This document shows, in pieces, positions 19,359 through 27,829 of a stretch of 64,000 nucleotides of DNA. A program made the position numbers and the translations under genes. The stretch covers positions 124,001 through 188,000 of the forward strand of contig NZ_AJKI01000031.1 in NCBI RefSeq assembly GCF_000259075.1. The letters run 5' to 3'. The stretch is from Marinilabilia salmonicolor JCM 21150. GTDB taxonomy: Bacteria > Bacteroidota > Bacteroidia > Bacteroidales > Marinilabiliaceae. The first letter of the stretch is position 1. Each line of letters opens with the position of its first letter. The notes under the pieces were generated by a model, which saw nothing but the letters and a program-made list of their open reading frames with translations, had not been told where the DNA came from and ran no database searches.

Positions 19359-19538
19359 TGTCTGTCCATAAAGTACCATTTGCGTCCCCGAAGGATCGGG
19401 GCAGGCTGTTACGCTTGCCGCCAAAATACTCATTTACCAAAGTAAACTCCGTTTTTGGCGGCTTCACAAGCCTTGCAGCTGGCACTTTCTGACCAAACAC
19501 ATGACTTTTTACAAACTTTCCCGAGTTTATAGACGGGT
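19358..19538 (+). mobile_element. TIR element family B, copy B3
   Basis: 181 bases between two copies of ATTTGACTA (19349-19357 and 19539-19547), the longest perfect target duplication in the set. The left end is GTGTCTGTCCATAAAGTACC; the right end AGTTTATAGACGGGT is degenerate. The central stem is GCCGCCAAAA (19417-19426) with TTTTGGCGGC (19453-19462), enclosing TTTAC/GTAAA. A CAAGCCTTG motif 3' of the stem is shared with B1, and nearly so with B2. Confidence 0.87.
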
Positions 19539-19692
19539 ATTTGACTAACCCGCTTATTTAAAAACGATTCCACATCAGGAAGCAGCAATAATATTTGCAG
19601 CCTCCAAAAAAAAGAATTAAAATTGTAATTGCTGCCAAAACACGCTTTCGGCAGCAATTCTTGTATAATGGTGACCATAAATTTCTAAAACG

Positions 19693-20028
19693 ATGCCCTA
19701 CAAAGAGCCAAAAATTGAAAAGCTTTATTACTCCATCGGAGAGGTTGCTTCTATTTTTGATGTCAATACATCCCTGATTCGTTTCTGGGAAAAAGAATTC
19801 GACATCATTAAGCCTCATAAAAACAAGAAAGGGAACCGTTTATTTACACAAAAAGACATTGACAACTTCCATCTAATTTTTCATCTGGTAAAAGAGCGTG
19901 GAATGACGCTCAAAGGAGCTCAGAAAAAATTAAAAGAGAACAAAGAAGGCACCGAAAACAACTTTGAAGTAGTGAAACGCTTAAAAGACATCAGGGCTCT
20001 TCTGGTCGATATTAAAGACAACATCTAA
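19693..20028 (+). CDS. MerR-family transcriptional regulator
   Basis: 111 residues. The N-terminal winged helix is YSIGEVASIFDVNTSLIRFWEKEFDIIKP, with a wing GNRLFTQKDIDN, followed by a helical tail (residues about 65-111). There is no ligand domain of the heavy-metal or drug-binding kind. This short class is common near the Nif3-like gene in Bacteroidota. Target genes are unknown. Confidence 0.85.
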   Translation: MPYKEPKIEKLYYSIGEVASIFDVNTSLIRFWEKEFDIIKPHKNKKGNRLFTQKDIDNFHLIFHLVKERGMTLKGAQKKLKENKEGTENNFEVVKRLKDIRALLVDIKDNI

Positions 20029-20080
20029 TCCTGCTGATCAGGAATTATCAGTTAATTTCAACACTCAACCAGCCGGATAC

Positions 20081-21178
20081 ATGATACCATTAAAAAACAT
20101 AATAAAAGAACTGGAAGTATTTGCACCTCCTGCATTTCAGGAGGACTATGACAATTCAGGTCTGCAGACGGGTAACCCCGAAACAAACATTGCAGGCGTA
20201 CTCATTACCCTGGATGTAACAGAGGAGGTTTTGGAGGAAGCCATAAACCGGCAATGCAACCTTATTTTGGCTCACCACCCTTTAACTCTCAAGGGGATAA
20301 AGACTCTGACCGGAAAAAATGAACCGGAAAGAATCCTGATAAAGGCCATTAAAAATGACCTGGCCATCTATTCTGCCCATACCAATTTGGACAGCGTAGA
20401 AAATGGAGTAAGCACCGCACTTGCCCGGAGACTTGGATTACAGAACATTCAGATACTGGAGCCCAGAAAAGGTCTTCTGCTGAAGTTGGTGACTTTTGTC
20501 CCCCGGGATTATGCCGACAAAATCAGAAATGCATTGTTCACCGCTGGTGCCGGCCACATAGGTAATTACGACAGCTGCAGCTACAATTTAACGGGAGAAG
20601 GAACCTTCCGGGCAGGAGAAAACACCAACCCTTTTGCCGGCCAACAAGGAGAATTGCATCACGAAAAAGAGGAAAGAGTTGAGACTGTTGTTCCCGTTCA
20701 CCTGAAAAATAAAGTTTTACAGTCACTTTTATCCACTCATCCATACGAGGAGGTGGCCTACGATTTCTACCCGCTTGAAAACGTATGGAATCAGGTAGGA
20801 TTCGGTGCCATCGGAGAACCGGAAAATGAACTGGCCGAAGAGGAGTTTCTTAAGCAACTAAAGGAAGTAACCAATGCTGGATGCATCAGGCATACAGAGC
20901 TCAGAAAGAAACCCGTCAAAAAAGTTGCTGTTTGCGGTGGATCAGGCAGTTTTCTTTTGCATCAAGCCATAAAGGCAGGTGCAGACTTATTTGTCAGTGC
21001 CGACTTTAAATATCATCAATTTGCAGAAGCAGATGGCAAAATCGTTATTGCAGATATAGGGCATTATGAAAGCGAACAATTTACTAAAGAAGTTTTTTTT
21101 GAGTTACTTACAAAAAAATTCCCTAATTTTGCAGTCCGTTTGTCGAACGTTTCTACCAATCCCATAAAATACTATTAG
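20081..21178 (+). CDS. Nif3-like dinuclear metal-centre protein (YbgI/YqfO family)
   Basis: 365 residues. The Nif3 fold starts with LEVFAPPAFQEDYDNSGLQTG and holds metal-binding segments LILAHHPLT, YSAHTNLDS and, near the end, IADIGHYESEQF. The central insert of about 100 residues (LLLKLVTFVPRDYADKIRNAL ... HPYEEVAYDFYPL) is the PII-like domain of the YqfO subgroup. It forms a hexameric ring. A GTP cyclohydrolase I type 2 activity has been proposed for relatives, but the physiological role is unsettled. The next gene begins four bases later. Confidence 0.9.
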   Translation: MIPLKNIIKELEVFAPPAFQEDYDNSGLQTGNPETNIAGVLITLDVTEEVLEEAINRQCNLILAHHPLTLKGIKTLTGKNEPERILIKAIKNDLAIYSAHTNLDSVENGVSTALARRLGLQNIQILEPRKGLLLKLVTFVPRDYADKIRNALFTAGAGHIGNYDSCSYNLTGEGTFRAGENTNPFAGQQGELHHEKEERVETVVPVHLKNKVLQSLLSTHPYEEVAYDFYPLENVWNQVGFGAIGEPENELAEEEFLKQLKEVTNAGCIRHTELRKKPVKKVAVCGGSGSFLLHQAIKAGADLFVSADFKYHQFAEADGKIVIADIGHYESEQFTKEVFFELLTKKFPNFAVRLSNVSTNPIKYY

Positions 21179-21182
21179 CAGA

Positions 21183-21935
21183 ATGGCAAAAATGGATAAA
21201 AAAACAAATACCGGCGAGAAGACCGTGGAAGACAGACTTCGTGCGCTGTACAATCTTCAGAAAGTGATGTCGGATGTTGATAAAATCCGTACTCTTCGGG
21301 GAGAACTCCCCCTGGAAGTTCAGGACCTGGAAGACGAAGTTGAAGGACTGGAGACCCGTATCAACAATCTGAATTCTGAGATAAAAAACCTGAACAACAA
21401 CATACAGGACAAAAAGAACGGTATTAAAGAATCCGACCTCCTGATTAAGAAATACGAATCGCAGCAGTCAAGCGTTCGCAACAACCGTGAGTTTGAGTCG
21501 CTGAATAAAGAGATTGAATTCCAGAATCTGGAAAAAGAGCTTTGCAAAAAAAGGATCAAAGAATTTGAAACCGAAATGAAAGCAAAGCAGGAAGCAGTTG
21601 CCAGTTCGGAAGAGTTGATGGGTGAAAGAAAAGCAGACCTGGAGTCAAAAAAGAAAGAGCTGGAAAACATTGTTTCAGACACTCAGGAGGACGAGGATAA
21701 ACTGAAGAAGAAAGCCAAAGATATCGAGAAAGAGATTGATGAGCGTCTTCTTACTGCATTCAAACGTATCCGCAAGAATGCTCGAAACGGACTTGCCGTA
21801 GTTACTGTTGAGCGTGATGCATGTGGTGGTTGCTTCAACAAAATTCCTCCCCAGCGTCAACTGGATATTCAGTCGCGTAAAAAAGTAATTGTTTGTGAAT
21901 ATTGCGGTCGCATCCTGGTGGATAGTGAATTGTAA
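21183..21935 (+). CDS. coiled-coil zinc-ribbon protein (CT398/CdsZ-like)
   Basis: 250 residues. A long coiled-coil hairpin fills residues about 30-190, rich in Glu and Lys (EDEVEGLETRINNLNSEIKN). A zinc ribbon ends the protein, with CGGC and CEYC pairs separated by about 22 residues. The fold resembles the CT398/CdsZ family. A role in RNA or protein handling has been suggested for relatives but is not established. It is translationally close to the Nif3-like gene, a widely kept pair in Bacteroidota. A second ATG at 21192 is also possible. Confidence 0.8.
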   Translation: MAKMDKKTNTGEKTVEDRLRALYNLQKVMSDVDKIRTLRGELPLEVQDLEDEVEGLETRINNLNSEIKNLNNNIQDKKNGIKESDLLIKKYESQQSSVRNNREFESLNKEIEFQNLEKELCKKRIKEFETEMKAKQEAVASSEELMGERKADLESKKKELENIVSDTQEDEDKLKKKAKDIEKEIDERLLTAFKRIRKNARNGLAVVTVERDACGGCFNKIPPQRQLDIQSRKKVIVCEYCGRILVDSEL

Positions 21936-21953
21936 ATGCTACAAGAAATAAAT

Positions 21954-21997
21954 AGAAAAAGAGCTGCTTCTGATTGTTTGGAAGCAGCTCTTTTTTT
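21954..21997 (+). terminator. rho-independent terminator
   Basis: A perfect hairpin, GAGCTGCTTC (21961-21970) with GAAGCAGCTC (21981-21990), followed by seven T and preceded by an A-run that extends the stem. It ends the Nif3/zinc-ribbon transcript. Confidence 0.92.
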
Positions 21998-22146
21998 ATG
22001 AGCATAATACCCGTCTTTAAGCAGGTATACCTTATGCACAACACACTTTACATCAGCCAAATTCAAACCGGATTCCAAATAACAAAATGAACATCTTACA
22101 TTTTAAGAAAAGCCGGCTCTCATACTGTATTCGATGTATCATTAAT

Positions 22147-22166
22147 CCCCCGACTAAAGCCGGGGG
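22147..22166. repeat. short GC-rich hairpin
   Basis: CCCCCG and CGGGGG enclose ACTAAAGC. It lies in the 390-base gap between the zinc-ribbon gene and the TPM gene, which otherwise shows only AT-rich sequence and a short AACT-type tandem run at about 22226-22250. Confidence 0.6.
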
Positions 22167-22323
22167 CTGGTCTCATGATTTCATTATATTCAAATCTCCG
22201 GGACAATCTTTTGCCTTCTGCCCTATAACTAATTAACTAACTAACTAACTAAAACCTACAAACCTCTACCCGGCAGTTGTTTTTTACCGTCTATATCACA
22301 TTCAAAAGCTTACACAAAGCCAT

Positions 22324-23124
22324 TTACCAGCTACCACCGGCACCGCCGCCGCCAAAGCCACCGCCACCGAAGCCGCCAAAACCGCCGCCTCCACCAAAGC
22401 TGCCGCCTCCGGAAGAAAAATTCCCCCAGCTACCGGAATGACTCCGGCTTCCGGATCCCATCATCGATAAAAGCATCCAAAATGGTAATCCACGTCCGAT
22501 GGAACTGTGTCTTGACTTCTGACTTCTGAAGGCCGAAATAAAGATCACTCCAAAAATAATCATCACAATCAAAGCGCCTGAAGCACCGCCCCCTTCTGTT
22601 CTGTCCATATAACCATCAGCGGTATATTCTCCGCGCGTGAGATTGGCCAGCACCTGCACTGCCGCCAAAACGCCCCCCGTATAGTCATTTTCTTTAAAGC
22701 GGGGTATCATTTCATTGTCCACAATGCGATTGGCTACAGCATCGGGAACCACCCCCTCCAGTCCGTAACCGGTAGCAATAAATGCCTGCCCCCGAAGATC
22801 ACTCGTTTTGGGCTGAACCAAAATAAGAATTCCATTGTCTTTGCCTTTCTGGCCTATCCCCCACTTTTCAGCCAACTGAAAAGCATAATCTCCGGCATCA
22901 TAACCGCCAAGATCAGAGATCGTAACCACGGCAATCTGCGTACTGGTTTCTCTGGCAAAGTCCACCAATGTGTTTTCCAGTGGCTCTTTCACCTGTTGAT
23001 CAAGGACTCCGGCCAGATCATTCACCAAACGGGGTGGCTCGGGACGTGGTGGAAAATCATCCTGTGCAAAAGAAGAAAAAGAAATCAGCAGTGTCCCGAT
23101 TAAGGCTATTATTATTTGTCTCAT
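22324..23124 (-). CDS. TPM-domain (YgcG-like) membrane protein with Gly-rich tail
   Basis: 266 residues. A signal peptide (IIIALIGTLLISFSSFAQ) is followed by a TPM domain at about 30-170 (VNDLAGVLDQQVKEPLENTLVDFA, VTISDLGGYDAGDYAFQLAEKWGIG), one membrane span (ALIVMIIFGVIFISAF), and a tail made almost only of Gly, Ser and Phe. Proteins of this layout sit in the envelope with the domain outside; TPM domains have been linked to photosystem II repair in plants, but the bacterial role is unclear. It is the last gene of a LemA-TPM-TPM cluster. Confidence 0.88.
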   Translation of the reverse strand: MRQIIIALIGTLLISFSSFAQDDFPPRPEPPRLVNDLAGVLDQQVKEPLENTLVDFARETSTQIAVVTISDLGGYDAGDYAFQLAEKWGIGQKGKDNGILILVQPKTSDLRGQAFIATGYGLEGVVPDAVANRIVDNEMIPRFKENDYTGGVLAAVQVLANLTRGEYTADGYMDRTEGGGASGALIVMIIFGVIFISAFRSQKSRHSSIGRGLPFWMLLSMMGSGSRSHSGSWGNFSSGGGSFGGGGGFGGFGGGGFGGGGAGGSW

Positions 23125-23279
23125 ATCAATAAATCGTTAGATTTTAGAAGTTAGAGGTTAGGAAAATCGTATAACATTGACATTCTGAATTTTATCAAAA
23201 ATATTCGTTTAAACTTAAAGATTTAATTTCCAGAATTTTGAAAAAGTTTAACGGGCCATTGTCATATAACTTTTACTAT

Positions 23280-23711
23280 TTATCCAAAAGAAATATCATC
23301 ATTTAACTCATTCACATCATCTTTCTGATAGGGAAAATGGGCTTTTAATTGTTCTCCGCTTCGGAGAATTCCCTGAACCAATCCTCCGGGAAAATCCTCT
23401 TCCCGGAAGCGCTGGAGCATCAGTTCTTTGATTTCATCCCAGAAACCTTCAGGGACTTTGGCATTAATACCGGCATCGCCCAAAATGGCAAATTTCCGGT
23501 CTTTTACTGCCAGATAGAAAAGCACTCCGTTGCGCAGTTCTGTTTTGTGCATCTTCAGCTTTTCAAAAATAAAAGCCGCCCTGTCCAGGACATCTTCCGG
23601 ACAGGATTTCTCAATGTGCACACGTATTTCGCCCGATGTATTTAGTTCGGCTTCTTTGATTGCATTTACAATCTCCGTTTTTTGATCTTCGGTAAAGAGG
23701 TGTTTGGCCAT
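23280..23711 (-). CDS. second TPM-domain protein, no signal peptide
   Basis: 143 residues made of a short TPM domain: FTEDQKTEIVNAIKEAELNTSGEIRVHIEKSC, then VLFYLAVKDRKFAILGDAGINAKVP. No signal peptide or membrane span, unlike its neighbour at 22324-23124. It is 155 bases upstream of that gene and on the same strand as LemA. Confidence 0.83.
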   Translation of the reverse strand: MAKHLFTEDQKTEIVNAIKEAELNTSGEIRVHIEKSCPEDVLDRAAFIFEKLKMHKTELRNGVLFYLAVKDRKFAILGDAGINAKVPEGFWDEIKELMLQRFREEDFPGGLVQGILRSGEQLKAHFPYQKDDVNELNDDISFG

Positions 23712-23882
23712 ATTTTATAGATTATTAGATTTAAGAAATTTAGCCAGTAGCAAAACAACTATTATCCACTGGCTATTAGCTGTTGGCTATTAGCTCTTAG
23801 GAAATCAGTCGCCAGGCAGGAGACAGAAGTTGTTAGAAGCTTAAAGCCAAAAGAAATACTAAAGCCTGCGTTTAGGATCTGC

Positions 23883-24461
23883 TTAAAACTGCACTTCCGG
23901 AACCTCATCGGCACCCTGATCAGCCTCAAAATAGGGCTTGCTCTCAAAGTTAAACATTCCGGCAATCAGGTTTCTTGGGAAACGGCGGATGTAGGTATTG
24001 TAAGCCCGGGTGGCTTCATTGAACTTCCGGCGCTCCACGGCGATGCGGTTCTCTGTTCCCTCCAACTGGGCCTGCAGGTCCAGGAAATTCTGGTTGGCCT
24101 TCAGATCGGGATATCGTTCCATTACCACCATCAGACGGGACAATGCAGAAGAGAGTCCTTCCTGTGCTTTTTGAAAATTCTGCAGGGTTTGTTCGTTTAG
24201 TTCATCGGCCGACAAGTTGATGCTGGTAGCTTTGGATCTTGCTTCCACTACCCCCTGAAGTGTTTCCTGCTCGTGTTCTGCATAACCTTTCACGGTATTT
24301 ACCAGATTGGGAATCAGATCAGCGCGTCGCTGATAGACATTCTCCACCTGCGCCCAACTGGCAGTAACATTCTCATCCAACTCAACCATTGTGTTATAAC
24401 CACAGCTCGACAGTAACGGAATCATCACCACTGCCATCAATATCCATTTTATCCTTCTCAT
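23883..24461 (-). CDS. LemA-family lipoprotein
   Basis: 192 residues. Lipoprotein signal with Cys20 (PLLSSC), then the LemA helical bundle: ENVTASWAQVENVYQRRADLIPNLVNTVKGYA, ARSKATSI, and ERRKFNEATRAYNTYIRRFPRNLIAGMF. LemA proteins are found with TPM-domain proteins across bacteria and both are envelope-associated; their biochemical role is not established. The gap to the next gene (23712-23882) holds degenerate TTAGCTGTTGGCTATTAGCT repeats. Confidence 0.88.
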   Translation of the reverse strand: MRRIKWILMAVVMIPLLSSCGYNTMVELDENVTASWAQVENVYQRRADLIPNLVNTVKGYAEHEQETLQGVVEARSKATSINLSADELNEQTLQNFQKAQEGLSSALSRLMVVMERYPDLKANQNFLDLQAQLEGTENRIAVERRKFNEATRAYNTYIRRFPRNLIAGMFNFESKPYFEADQGADEVPEVQF

Positions 24462-24546
24462 TGTTTCAAAGTTTTAGTTTAGTGTAAATCAGGATTAGTT
24501 CCTTTCCGATCAAATATGGTTCCACAAACTTAAGAGTGCCAAACTG

Positions 24547-25992
24547 TCACGACTCTTTGCGAGAAAACATCCACAACAGACCAAAAGCCATCGCTCCGTT
24601 AAGCATCAGCTTCTCAAACCCCAGTCCAAACCCGAACCAGTCCATTGCATTGTAATCAATAACTCCGGTAATTACAGGTGTCAGAACGGCAATCAATGGC
24701 ACCACTTTATCTCTGACCCGGCGCCGGGTATAAAGACCAAAGGCAAACAATCCCAACAGCGGGCCGTATGTATATCCGGCCAATGTGTAAACAGTATCAA
24801 TAATACTGTCCTGTCCGGCCATTCTGAAAACAATAATTACAAAACCTGTTATGATGGCAAAACACACATGTACAAACATACGGATGCGCTTTCCTGCGGA
24901 AGGGGTCAGTTGATTGACCTTCAAAATATCTACGGAAAATGAGGTCGTCAAAGCCGTCAGGGCTGAATCGGCACTCGAAAGGGCCGCTGCCAGCAATCCC
25001 AGAAAAAACAAAACCCCCACCGAAAGCGGCAGATAACCACCCGTAGCTACAATCGGAAAGATATCATCGGCCCTGGCCGGCATGGAAATCCCTTTGAACT
25101 GCATAAACACGACCAGCAAAGCGCCCAGCGAGAGAAACAACAAATTGACCGGCACAAAAGCAAAACCGTAGGACAATATATTCTTTCTGGCATCCTTAAG
25201 GTTGCGGCAACTCAGGTTTTTCTGCATCATATCCTGATCCAGCCCGGTCATGACAATGGTAATAAAAATACCGGAAAAGAATTGCTTCACAAAATGCTGG
25301 GACGAATGCCAGTTTTCAAATTCAAATATTTTAAAAAAACCGCTATCGCCGATGGCTGAAATCAGTCCGGATACTCCCAGGTTCATTTCATTTCCGATAT
25401 GGTAGATGGTAACCCCGACTGCCACCAGAAACAAAAGTGTCTGCAGTGCATCTGTCCAGATAATGGTTTTTATACCTCCCCGAAAAGTATAGAGGTAAAT
25501 CAACCCTATCAGCACAGCTACCGAAGTGGCAAAAGATACTCCCAAATCGTCGAACAAGGCTATTTGCATCACCACCGCCATCAGATATAAACGGGCAGCC
25601 GCTCCCACCAGCTTACTGGCAATAAACAACAATGCTCCCGACTTATAGGAACTGACACCAAAACGTCCGTCGAGATAGGAATAAATAGAAGTAAGATTTA
25701 ACCGGTAATAGAGTGGCAACAACACAAAAGCAATCACCAGGTACCCGACAAAAAAACCGGCAACCATTTGCATATAGGTAAACCCTACCGACGTTACATA
25801 GCCGGGTACCGAAACAAAAGTAACACCCGACAGGGATGCTCCTACCATTCCAATGGCAACCACCACCCATGGTGAACGCCGATTCCCCAGAAAGAAACTG
25901 TCGTTATCGGCCTTGCGCGAGGTAATGACCGATAAGGCAATCAAAACAACAAAATAGACACCAACGAGTGAGAGTATCAGTAACGGATCCAT
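24547..25992 (-). CDS. sodium:solute symporter (SSS family)
   Basis: 481 residues with about 13 membrane segments. The family core is visible in WVVVAIGMVGASLSGVTFVSVPGYV, FYNYRYL-type loop YLDGRFGVSSYKSGALLF, and LSSADSALTALTTSFSVDI, where the Ser residues correspond to the Na2 site region. It moves a solute inward with Na+; the solute cannot be told from sequence. Na+ supply could come from the NQR encoded 17 kb away. Confidence 0.9.
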   Translation of the reverse strand: MDPLLILSLVGVYFVVLIALSVITSRKADNDSFFLGNRRSPWVVVAIGMVGASLSGVTFVSVPGYVTSVGFTYMQMVAGFFVGYLVIAFVLLPLYYRLNLTSIYSYLDGRFGVSSYKSGALLFIASKLVGAAARLYLMAVVMQIALFDDLGVSFATSVAVLIGLIYLYTFRGGIKTIIWTDALQTLLFLVAVGVTIYHIGNEMNLGVSGLISAIGDSGFFKIFEFENWHSSQHFVKQFFSGIFITIVMTGLDQDMMQKNLSCRNLKDARKNILSYGFAFVPVNLLFLSLGALLVVFMQFKGISMPARADDIFPIVATGGYLPLSVGVLFFLGLLAAALSSADSALTALTTSFSVDILKVNQLTPSAGKRIRMFVHVCFAIITGFVIIVFRMAGQDSIIDTVYTLAGYTYGPLLGLFAFGLYTRRRVRDKVVPLIAVLTPVITGVIDYNAMDWFGFGLGFEKLMLNGAMAFGLLWMFSRKES

Positions 25993-26097
25993 AAGCTCGA
26001 GTTCAATTTTGAAACAAAGTTCACAAATTTAAGGGAAGAATGGAGAAAAAGATAAAATACCTCTCTTCATAACTTCTACGGGGCATCCTCGTACCTT

Positions 26098-26152
26098 CTT
26101 CCACCGTTGTTCGACTGTTGTTCGACCCTATGGAGTCGAAGAAGAGTGGAAG
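26098..26152. repeat. imperfect 19-bp inverted repeat in a divergent gap
   Basis: CTTCCACCGTTGTTCGACT (26098-26116) and AGTCGAAGAAGAGTGGAAG (26134-26152) pair at 16 of 19 positions around a 17-base loop. It lies between the divergent symporter and recR genes, so it is not a terminator for either. Confidence 0.6.
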
Positions 26153-26216
26153 TATGAATAAAGCACGCCTCAGGTAATGGATTCCAAACCTACAATGAAC
26201 CGCCCTGTTATTTTAT

Positions 26217-26224
26217 TAACTTTG
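26217..26224 (+). promoter_or_regulatory. -7 box candidate of recR
   Basis: TAACTTTG, 17 bases before the recR ATG, fits TAnnTTTG. No clear -33 TTG. Confidence 0.4.
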
Positions 26225-26241
26225 CAACAAAACACACATTA

Positions 26242-26865
26242 ATGTCAGACATCCAGTTTCCATCCAAGATACTCGAAAATGCGGTGAATGAGTTTTCCAA
26301 ACTGCCCGGAATAGGCAGGAAAACGGCCCTCCGCCTGGTATTGCATATTCTGAAACAAGAAAAAGAATCGGCTTACCAGTTTGCGGATGCCATTACAACT
26401 CTGGCTGACGAAATAAAATATTGCAAAAGTTGTTACAACATTTCCGACAGCGATATTTGCTCCATCTGCTCCAATCCCCGGCGTGACCACTCCGTGGTTT
26501 GTGTGGTCGAAAATGTGCGTGATGTAATGGCTATCGAGAACACCCACCAATATCAGGGCATCTACCACGTGTTGGGAGGCCTGATTTCCCCTATGGATGG
26601 AACTGGCCCCGATGATCTGACCATCACTCCGCTCGAAGAGAAGCTGAAATCGGAAGAAGTCAAGGAAATCATTTTTGCTTTGAGTACCACCATGGAAGGA
26701 GATACCACCAACTTTTTTCTTTACCGGAAATTTCAGCAATACCCGGTAAAATTCAGCACCATTGCACGAGGGGTGGCCATTGGCGACGAGCTCGAATATG
26801 CCGATGAAGTAACACTGGGAAGATCTTTGGTGGATCGGCAACCCTTTGAGAAAAATGCCTTGTAA
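26242..26865 (+). CDS. recR: recombination protein RecR
   Basis: 207 residues, full length. RecR is the DNA-clamp partner of RecO and RecF in gap repair. Visible are the N-terminal helix-hairpin-helix ([20 protein letters not shown]), the four-Cys zinc finger ([16 protein letters not shown]) and the Toprim domain ([17 protein letters not shown], then [19 protein letters not shown]). A small membrane-protein gene follows after 26 bases. Confidence 0.96.
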   Translation: MSDIQFPSKILENAVNEFSKLPGIGRKTALRLVLHILKQEKESAYQFADAITTLADEIKYCKSCYNISDSDICSICSNPRRDHSVVCVVENVRDVMAIENTHQYQGIYHVLGGLISPMDGTGPDDLTITPLEEKLKSEEVKEIIFALSTTMEGDTTNFFLYRKFQQYPVKFSTIARGVAIGDELEYADEVTLGRSLVDRQPFEKNAL

Positions 26866-26891
26866 CATAAAATTCAAAGACACCATAAAAA

Positions 26892-27350
26892 ATGGAAAAA
26901 TCGATCAAACAAATTAAGATAATTTTCTGGGCTCTGCTTATCATCATGCTGATTATGGCTGCCATGGCGTTTTACGTCACCCGCCAAACAGGCCCCCTTA
27001 TGGACTGGACGCTTTCACAAAAGGAAAATCTGAAATCCATAATTCTGATCTTAGCATTAGGTGGTATTCCGGCGAGTTACATCTTTCACTCCAAGAAGGT
27101 AAAACACATTGACCCGGAACTACCCATGGCGCAGAAAGTAAACCAATTCAAAATCAGCTACCTGATAAAAATCATCACGCTGGAAGCCTTATCCGTGCTT
27201 GGCATTCTCAGCTACATGATTACGGCGGACAATACTTTTCTATATATTTTTGCGTTACTTTTTGTGGCCTATCTGATAAACAGGCCCACAAAAAACGGAA
27301 TTACAGAGGAGATTGAGCCTTATATACCCGAAGAAACCGACGAATCGTAA
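26892..27350 (+). CDS. small multi-span membrane protein of unknown function
   Basis: 152 residues with four likely membrane segments: IIFWALLIIMLIMAAMAFYV, SIILILALGGIPASYIF, ITLEALSVLGILSYMITA and TFLYIFALLFVAYLI. The C-terminal tail is acidic (EEIEPYIPEETDES). I do not recognise a family. It lies 26 bases after recR and 11 bases before the HAD gene, so the three probably share a transcript. Confidence 0.75.
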   Translation: MEKSIKQIKIIFWALLIIMLIMAAMAFYVTRQTGPLMDWTLSQKENLKSIILILALGGIPASYIFHSKKVKHIDPELPMAQKVNQFKISYLIKIITLEALSVLGILSYMITADNTFLYIFALLFVAYLINRPTKNGITEEIEPYIPEETDES

Positions 27351-27361
27351 AAGACACAAAC

Positions 27362-27796
27362 ATGATCATTGCAGTTGATTTTGACGGCACCATCGTTAAG
27401 CACCAATATCCGAAAATAGGAAAAGAAAGACTATTTGCCTTCGAAACCCTGAAAGCACTCCAAAAACAAGGTCATCTACTGATTTTATGGACTTTCAGAG
27501 CTGGCAGGGAACTTGATGAGGCGGTGGAATTCTGCAAAAAAAACGGACTTGATTTTTTTGCAGTCAACAAAAGTTATCCCGAAGAAGATTATGATCCTTC
27601 ATTAAGTCGAAAAATCAATGCAGACCTTTTTATCGACGACAGAAACATTGGAGGTTTCCCGGGATGGGGTGAAATCTACCAAATGCTAAGCAACGATGTG
27701 TCGGAGCAGGAACGTGAACTGTTTTTTTCGAAATACAGAAAAGCAGAAAGAAAAACTTTTTGCGGATTCATTAAATCTCTGTTTTGCAAAGAATAA
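27362..27796 (+). CDS. HAD-superfamily hydrolase (BT0820-like)
   Basis: 144 residues. The first HAD motif is IIAVDFDGTIV with Asp6 and Asp8; motif II lies in LILWTFRAG and motif III/IV in NADLFIDDRNIGG. There is no cap domain, as in the small Bacteroides BT0820-type phosphatases. The substrate is unknown. The C-terminus is Cys- and Lys-rich (FCGFIKSLFCKE). Confidence 0.85.
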   Translation: MIIAVDFDGTIVKHQYPKIGKERLFAFETLKALQKQGHLLILWTFRAGRELDEAVEFCKKNGLDFFAVNKSYPEEDYDPSLSRKINADLFIDDRNIGGFPGWGEIYQMLSNDVSEQERELFFSKYRKAERKTFCGFIKSLFCKE

Positions 27797-27829
27797 CACA
27801 TCAGAATTCGCAATGAGAAAATCTGCTTT

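Noticed and set aside
21954-21997. Possible regulatory RNA after the zinc-ribbon gene
   Set aside because: It is a plain stem with a T-run, best explained as a terminator.
22226-22250. Short AACT tandem run as a phase-variable repeat
   Set aside because: Only about five units, in a gap with no promoter or gene start close by.
26245-26886. 213-residue frame on the minus strand opposite recR
   Set aside because: Shadow of recR: recR has full family motifs in the plus strand.
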